A stretch of DNA of 19,328 nt from Baffinella frigidus (Eukaryota; Cryptophyceae; Cryptomonadales; Baffinellaceae): contig MU647450.1 in assembly GCA_026770585.1 (NCBI GenBank), forward strand, positions 57,270 through 76,597, written 5' to 3'. The position numbers and the translations under genes are program-made. The notes under the pieces are model-generated. The model worked only from the letters and a program-made list of their open reading frames with translations. It was not told the DNA's origin and did not search any database. Shown here piece by piece: positions 1-6,199 of the stretch. The stretch's first letter is position 1. The number at the start of each line of letters is the position of its first letter.

Positions 1-415
<415 letters not shown>

Positions 416-483
416 GGGACGCCACTTTGGGGCTGTTCGACGACACGTGGATCTACACCGTGCAATCCCGCACTTGGCGCAAG
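416..483 (+). CDS. Gene A exon 1 (first in window)
   Basis: Acceptor AAAGCAG before 416 and donor GTACCT after 483. Starts with two bases completing a codon from an exon outside the window, then 22 codons including FDDTWIYTVQSRTWRK. This is the D-x-W plus second-Trp half of a kelch blade, so its FGG strand must lie upstream of the window. Reading on past the donor would also stay open for some codons, so the 3' limit rests on the phase match to the next exon. Confidence 0.7.
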
Positions 484-966
484 GTACCTCATCACCCCAG
501 CTTTGCTTTGAGCGTTTACTTACCCAGGTAGGAGATTATGATCAGTCTACCTATCTGGATGTGCATACAGACTCTGAGTGCAATGGTTGGAAATATGCAG
601 GCCGCACCTGGCGCAAGGTACCTCCTCACCCCAGGCTACATCTAGGGACAATCCGAGTAGGAATAGAAAGCTACACTTGCTCTACAAGGTTGCTGTGTAA
701 CGTCACACCGGCTGTTCCTACACGGGGCGTGTTCCCAGGCGCCAGGTGGTTGCTTCCGTTGAGGTGCTGTGGGAATGTTGGGGAACCCCAACTGCGTTGG
801 GAACTCCGACGTAGTCACGTACTCACACGTGGTGTCCTGAAATGATTCCTCGCGGAATACGGAACACATGAGACTCTCCTAGAGGTTATGCTAGAGAGAG
901 AGAGAGCGCGCGAGAGAGAGAACGAGAGAGAGAGAAAGCGCGCGCGCGCGTGAGAGAGAGAGAGCG

Positions 967-1004
<38 letters not shown>

Positions 1005-1995
1005 CTTTCTTGACAACCAACTGGTCTGGTTCCGCCTTGTCACCGAGGTGATTTGAGCGTACCGGCCACTCGCCATGGGAGTTTGAATTCCCTTGAGGTT
1101 ATGCTATGTGACCCTCTCAAAGTCCTGGATGAAGCCTCGCGCCAGGGGTAGGGTATAAGGTGTACAGGGTTTCATGAAACGAGAAAACAAACATCTGGGC
1201 CCAAGCACTAGGCCGTAAAACCTAAACCCAGGTGGACTTCCCCTACGGGGAGTCTCCTTCCGCACGCGACGGCCATACCCTCTCTTCTCTCGACGGTGAG
1301 TCACCCTTTCCCCCTAAATCCTGAATCCACGTGAGGCCTCACTCTTTTCTCGCGCAGGCAAAGCGTATCTCTTTGGAGGCCACGGCTACTCCGGGTAAGC
1401 CCCACCCCGCTCCCCACAACCCAAAGTCTCCCATCCACCTTTCTGTTCCCCATCATCGATAAAACAAACGGTGCCCCCTCTGGACACCTCAACGGTTTTC
1501 CCCCCAGACGGCTGGAAGACACGTGACACGTGGGAGTTCAACCCAGTCAGTCATCCACTTTGTTGTCCCCCCTCGACCCTTACCCAGCCCCCTCTGCATT
1601 GAGACCCTCCCCCCTCCCTGAACACCACACGGCTGGAGGACACGTGGGAGCCCCCCTCGGCCTTTGTATCACGTCCTCTGCACTGACCTCCCCTCTTCAC
1701 CCTGGAGGAAACTCTGAAGCAAATCGGATCTTTTATTGTACTGCGATTCCAGTACATTCCCTTGAAAATTTACGCAAGAAAAGGTCCAGTTTGCCTCTGA
1801 GTTGACTCCAGGGTGGCTTCCCCCCGAACAGACGGCTGGAAGACACTTGGGAGTTCAACCCGGACACCATGGCGTGGACGCAGCTGGAGACCAAGATCAG
1901 CCCCCCCGCTAGGAACGGCCACGCCATGACTGCTGCAGGTATCACTCTCTCTGTCTCTCTGTCTCTCTGTCTCTCTCTCTCTCTCTCTCTAGTTT

Positions 1996-2026
<31 letters not shown>

Positions 2027-5000
2027 CTCGCTCTCTCTCTCTCTCTCTCGCTCGCTCGCTCTCTCGCTCTCTCTCACGCACGCGCGCGCGCGCGCTGCTG
2101 GTAATCGTCGTCGCCCCACACGTCGTGATCAACGACTTCAAAGCTGACGTTTTGGGACCAAAAGTTGACAGTTTTGTACCAAAAATGACTTTAGGGACCG
2201 AGACCAAGATCAGCCCCCCTGCGAGAAACGGTCACGCCATGACTGCTGCTGGTGTGTGTTTTCACTCGAAACCCAAAATTATAAACCCCAAACCCTTACG
2301 CCTAAACCCTAAACCCTAAACCCCAAACACTAAACCCTAAATCCTAAACCCTAAACCCTAAACCCTAAACCCCAAACCCTGAGTGTTGGGACGAATACTC
2401 CTAAACTCTGAACAATAAAATTACTAATCCCTAAACCCTAAACCCGAAACCCTAAACCCCCTCAACCCCCCAAACCCTTCAAACCCTTCAAACCCTCAAC
2501 CCTAAACCGTGAACCCCAAACCCTAAACCATAAGCCCTGACTTTACACAGTAACCGCATCCACACAACGCCATTGCGGATTCACGCGCGCGCCTCTACGC
2601 GAAACAGGAAGGACATGAGGCTAAGGCTACTTCCGTAAGGTTATGAGTCCGCGACAACTTCCAATAAACAGGGGAGGCTCGCTGTACCTCTTTGGGGGGT
2701 TCGACCCGCTCGGATCCGACCAACCCCGCAACCCTAAAACCTAAAACCTAGACCCAACACCCTCCACACTAAACCCTAAACCTTGAACCCTGAACCCAAC
2801 CCTACAGGCGGATCGCTGTACCTCTTTAGGGGGTTCGACCCGCACGGATCCGACCTTCTCAACGACCTCAGGATCCCACAAGTCTGTGGGGGCTGTAACC
2901 GCATTCACAAAACTGGGTGCTGTAACCGCAGTCACAAACTCAATATCCGAATTCACAAAACGCCATTGCTTATTAACTCCACGCGAACAGGAGGCTCGCT
3001 GTACCTCTTCGGGAGGTTCGACCCGTTAGGATCCGACCAAACCATAAACTCTAAGCCCTAAAATCTAGACCCAACACCCTCCACACTAAACCCTAAACCT
3101 AAATTCTAAACCACACCGCTCGCTCGAACAGGAGGCTCGCTGTACCTCTTCGGGGGGTTCGACCCGCAAGGATCCGACCTTCTCAACGACTTCTGGATGC
3201 TGGACCTCAAAGCTGACCAGCCTTCCTGGCACCAGATCTCCCCCCCTCCTCCCAGGTGAGCAGGCTTCTGAGTTTCGGGTTCAGGTTTTATCCAGTTATC
3301 AGGTGTTTTAGGTTTTGTCAGGGTTCAGGGTTTAGGGCTGGACCAGCCTTCCTTTGGGTTATGGTGTGGGGTCTTAGGGTCTGAGGGTCTTGGGGTGTAG
3401 GGGTTGGGGGTTGGGGTTGGGGCTGGGGTGGCAAACTCCTTTGATAATCGATGTCTGGATGCTGGACCTCAAAGCGGACCTGCCGTCCTGGCACTAGATC
3501 TCCGCCCCTCCTCCCAGGTCAGACCACCTTCTAAAGTCGGAAAACACGGTGCTTTTATTGCGGATCGAAACCAACATGGTCGCCATGTTTTCCCTTTCGT
3601 GAAGGCCATGCAACTCATTGTTAAAGCTTCGAACCGCGTAGTTTGGACTGAACGAGGAGGCGAACTCCGTTCCCTCTGCGAGAGGCCTTGCCTAGACACC
3701 TCCAGAGACATCCTATCCCTGCCCCGCCGAGTCTCTGACCCGTCACGCTGTGACGGGACACCTCCGGTTATGTTTCGTAGTCTCGACAGTAGTCTGTACG
3801 GGCTAGAGGTTTTGGGAGTTCTGTCTTCCCTATCAGTGTATCTCTTCAATACAGCAACTATCTCTATTTCGTAATAATGCCCATAATGACGTTTCGTTCT
3901 CACGCGGGCAGGTCTCGTGGATGGTTCGGAACCGCCGAGCCCCCTCCCCGCTACAAATCGGTGTGTCTCCAATGCAGAGTCCCCAGAATGACAGTGACCT
4001 CAATACGCGAGGTTTCCAACACAAGGGTAGTTACATCTGGCAGGTCCAGTACCAGGGAAAATTCTGACCAGAAACCCTCAACCCTAAACCCTAAACCCTA
4101 ACTAGTAAACCCTAAACCCTCAAGCCTAAACTCTAATCTCTAAACCCTAAAATCCGAAACTCCTAAATCCTGGAGCCCTGAACACTAGAACTCGCCACCC
4201 GCAACCCGCAACCCGCAACCCGCAACCCGCAACCCGGAACCCTAAACCCTAAACCCTAAACACTCAACCCTCAACCCTAAACCCTAAATCCTAAACCCTA
4301 AACCCTAAACCCTAGACCCTAAACCCTAAACCCTAAACCCTAAACCCTAAATCCTGAAACCTAAACCCCAAACCCCAAACCCCAAACCCTAATCCCTAAA
4401 CCCTGAAACCTGAACCCTGAACCTTTAACCCTGAACCTTTCCCCTGGGTGTGCATAGCATGTGCGCGACGCTGATCCATCCGAGCGGCAGGACCACACTG
4501 TTATTGGACTGACTCATGCCAGGGAAACGAACTTGCTCGAACCCGTTACCACGCGTGAGTACTCCGTACGGGCTACAAGCTAGGGGGTTTATGTATTCCC
4601 GCTCAGTTGTACCAGGTCAATACCGCAACTCTCTTTCTCATGACTAATTCAAACACCGGGGCCCTGGGGGTGCAGCGCATGTGCGCGGCGACGATCCATC
4701 CCACAGGGCCCGGACGTTATTGGACTGCGTGATACCAGGAAAACAAAATCGCATGCACCCATCACTCATCCAAACAAGGGGCCCCTCTAATTACTCATTG
4801 AAACACGGGGGCCCGCAGAGCATGTGCGCGGCGGCGATCCATCCGTCAGGGAGGACCGTGACAGGTCTCGTCCTCTTCGGGGGGAGCGACTGGGCAGGCC
4901 AGCTCGATGACCTGGTAGGAGACCCGCAACCATCACGCAGCCCACTTCTATTTTACCATTACTCTCATCGAATTTCACTTATGGGCGGGCCAGTTCGACG

Positions 5001-6150
5001 ACCTGGCCTGAGCCCCACACCGCTTGGCTGTGCCTCTTCTTCTTCTGAATTGCCCTCAAAGCCTTTTGAAACGTGAAACGTTCTCAACTGAAGTACCTAC
5101 CACGGATTGTTCAAAGTGCGGAAGGGAGTGACTGGGCAGGCCTTGCCGTTGTCAGCATTCAGAGGACGCCCTCCCCTCAGATCATAGATAATGCAAGGTA
5201 AAGATGTAATCACGTGCAGGGACGGCACTGGTTGGCTAATCCCTGGATACTTAGGCTACCAAGTGGACCTCGCCCAGAGGTCCGCTCTGAATCATTCTCT
5301 GAAACACCACGGGATTGTTGCAGTGGGAATGGTCGTCGAGCGACGGGTGGCAGGAAGTCAGACTCCAAGGCAAGCCTGTGCCCCACAGGTCTGTGCAGCC
5401 CGCCTTGACCCGAGAGTCACATCCGACAGAGCCTTACCCCGACGATTACATCCGAAAGAGTGACGATACTTGAGTGACGATACCTGACTCTGGAGGACGG
5501 GTTCTGGAAGGGCCACTTGCTTTCCTTCCGGAACTCCGAGTCACCCCAGATATAGACGCGAAATCTACTTAGCGGGGAATACAGGAAATTCGACTCCAAG
5601 GCAAACCTGTGCCCCATAGGTCTATTTTACCCACCCCACACCGAGAATTACACCCAAAAGAGACGCATTTCACAGTTAATATAGGCACCTCATAACCTAC
5701 CAAATAGTGTCTGTGCCTGGAATCCCACATGAAGATACTTGGGAGGAAGTCAAGACGCTAAGGCAAACTGGTTCCCCACAGGTCTGTTTCACCCGCCTGT
5801 CCCCGATACTCACACCCGAAAGAGTCTCAAGACATCCTTTAGGTCCTTGCTGTTCTTCGAGCTCCCAACATAGCCGGACACCAGAACTGGCAAACTCAAG
5901 ACAGGCGCCTCATAACCTGCCAAATCGTGCTGTGGCACCCTGTGCATCGTAGTTTGCTCTGTCACAGAGCAAGCACAGAGACTCTGTGTGTCATGGCCTC
6001 CATCCCCTGGTCCTGAAAATATTTCCACAAATCTCCCAGAGCTAAACGATGACAATACTTGACTCCTGCGGGCGGGTGAAAGTATGAAATCGCGCGAGTG
6101 TGACTAGGTTGGGGAACTCCTACTGTTTGGGGAACTCCGACGTGGACCCC

Positions 6151-6199
<49 letters not shown>

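Noticed and set aside
3404-3972. Overlapping 156- and 167-codon frames on opposite strands
   Set aside because: They lie in an intron of the kelch gene, partly over a broken exon 5 copy, with basic low-information composition and no family resemblance.
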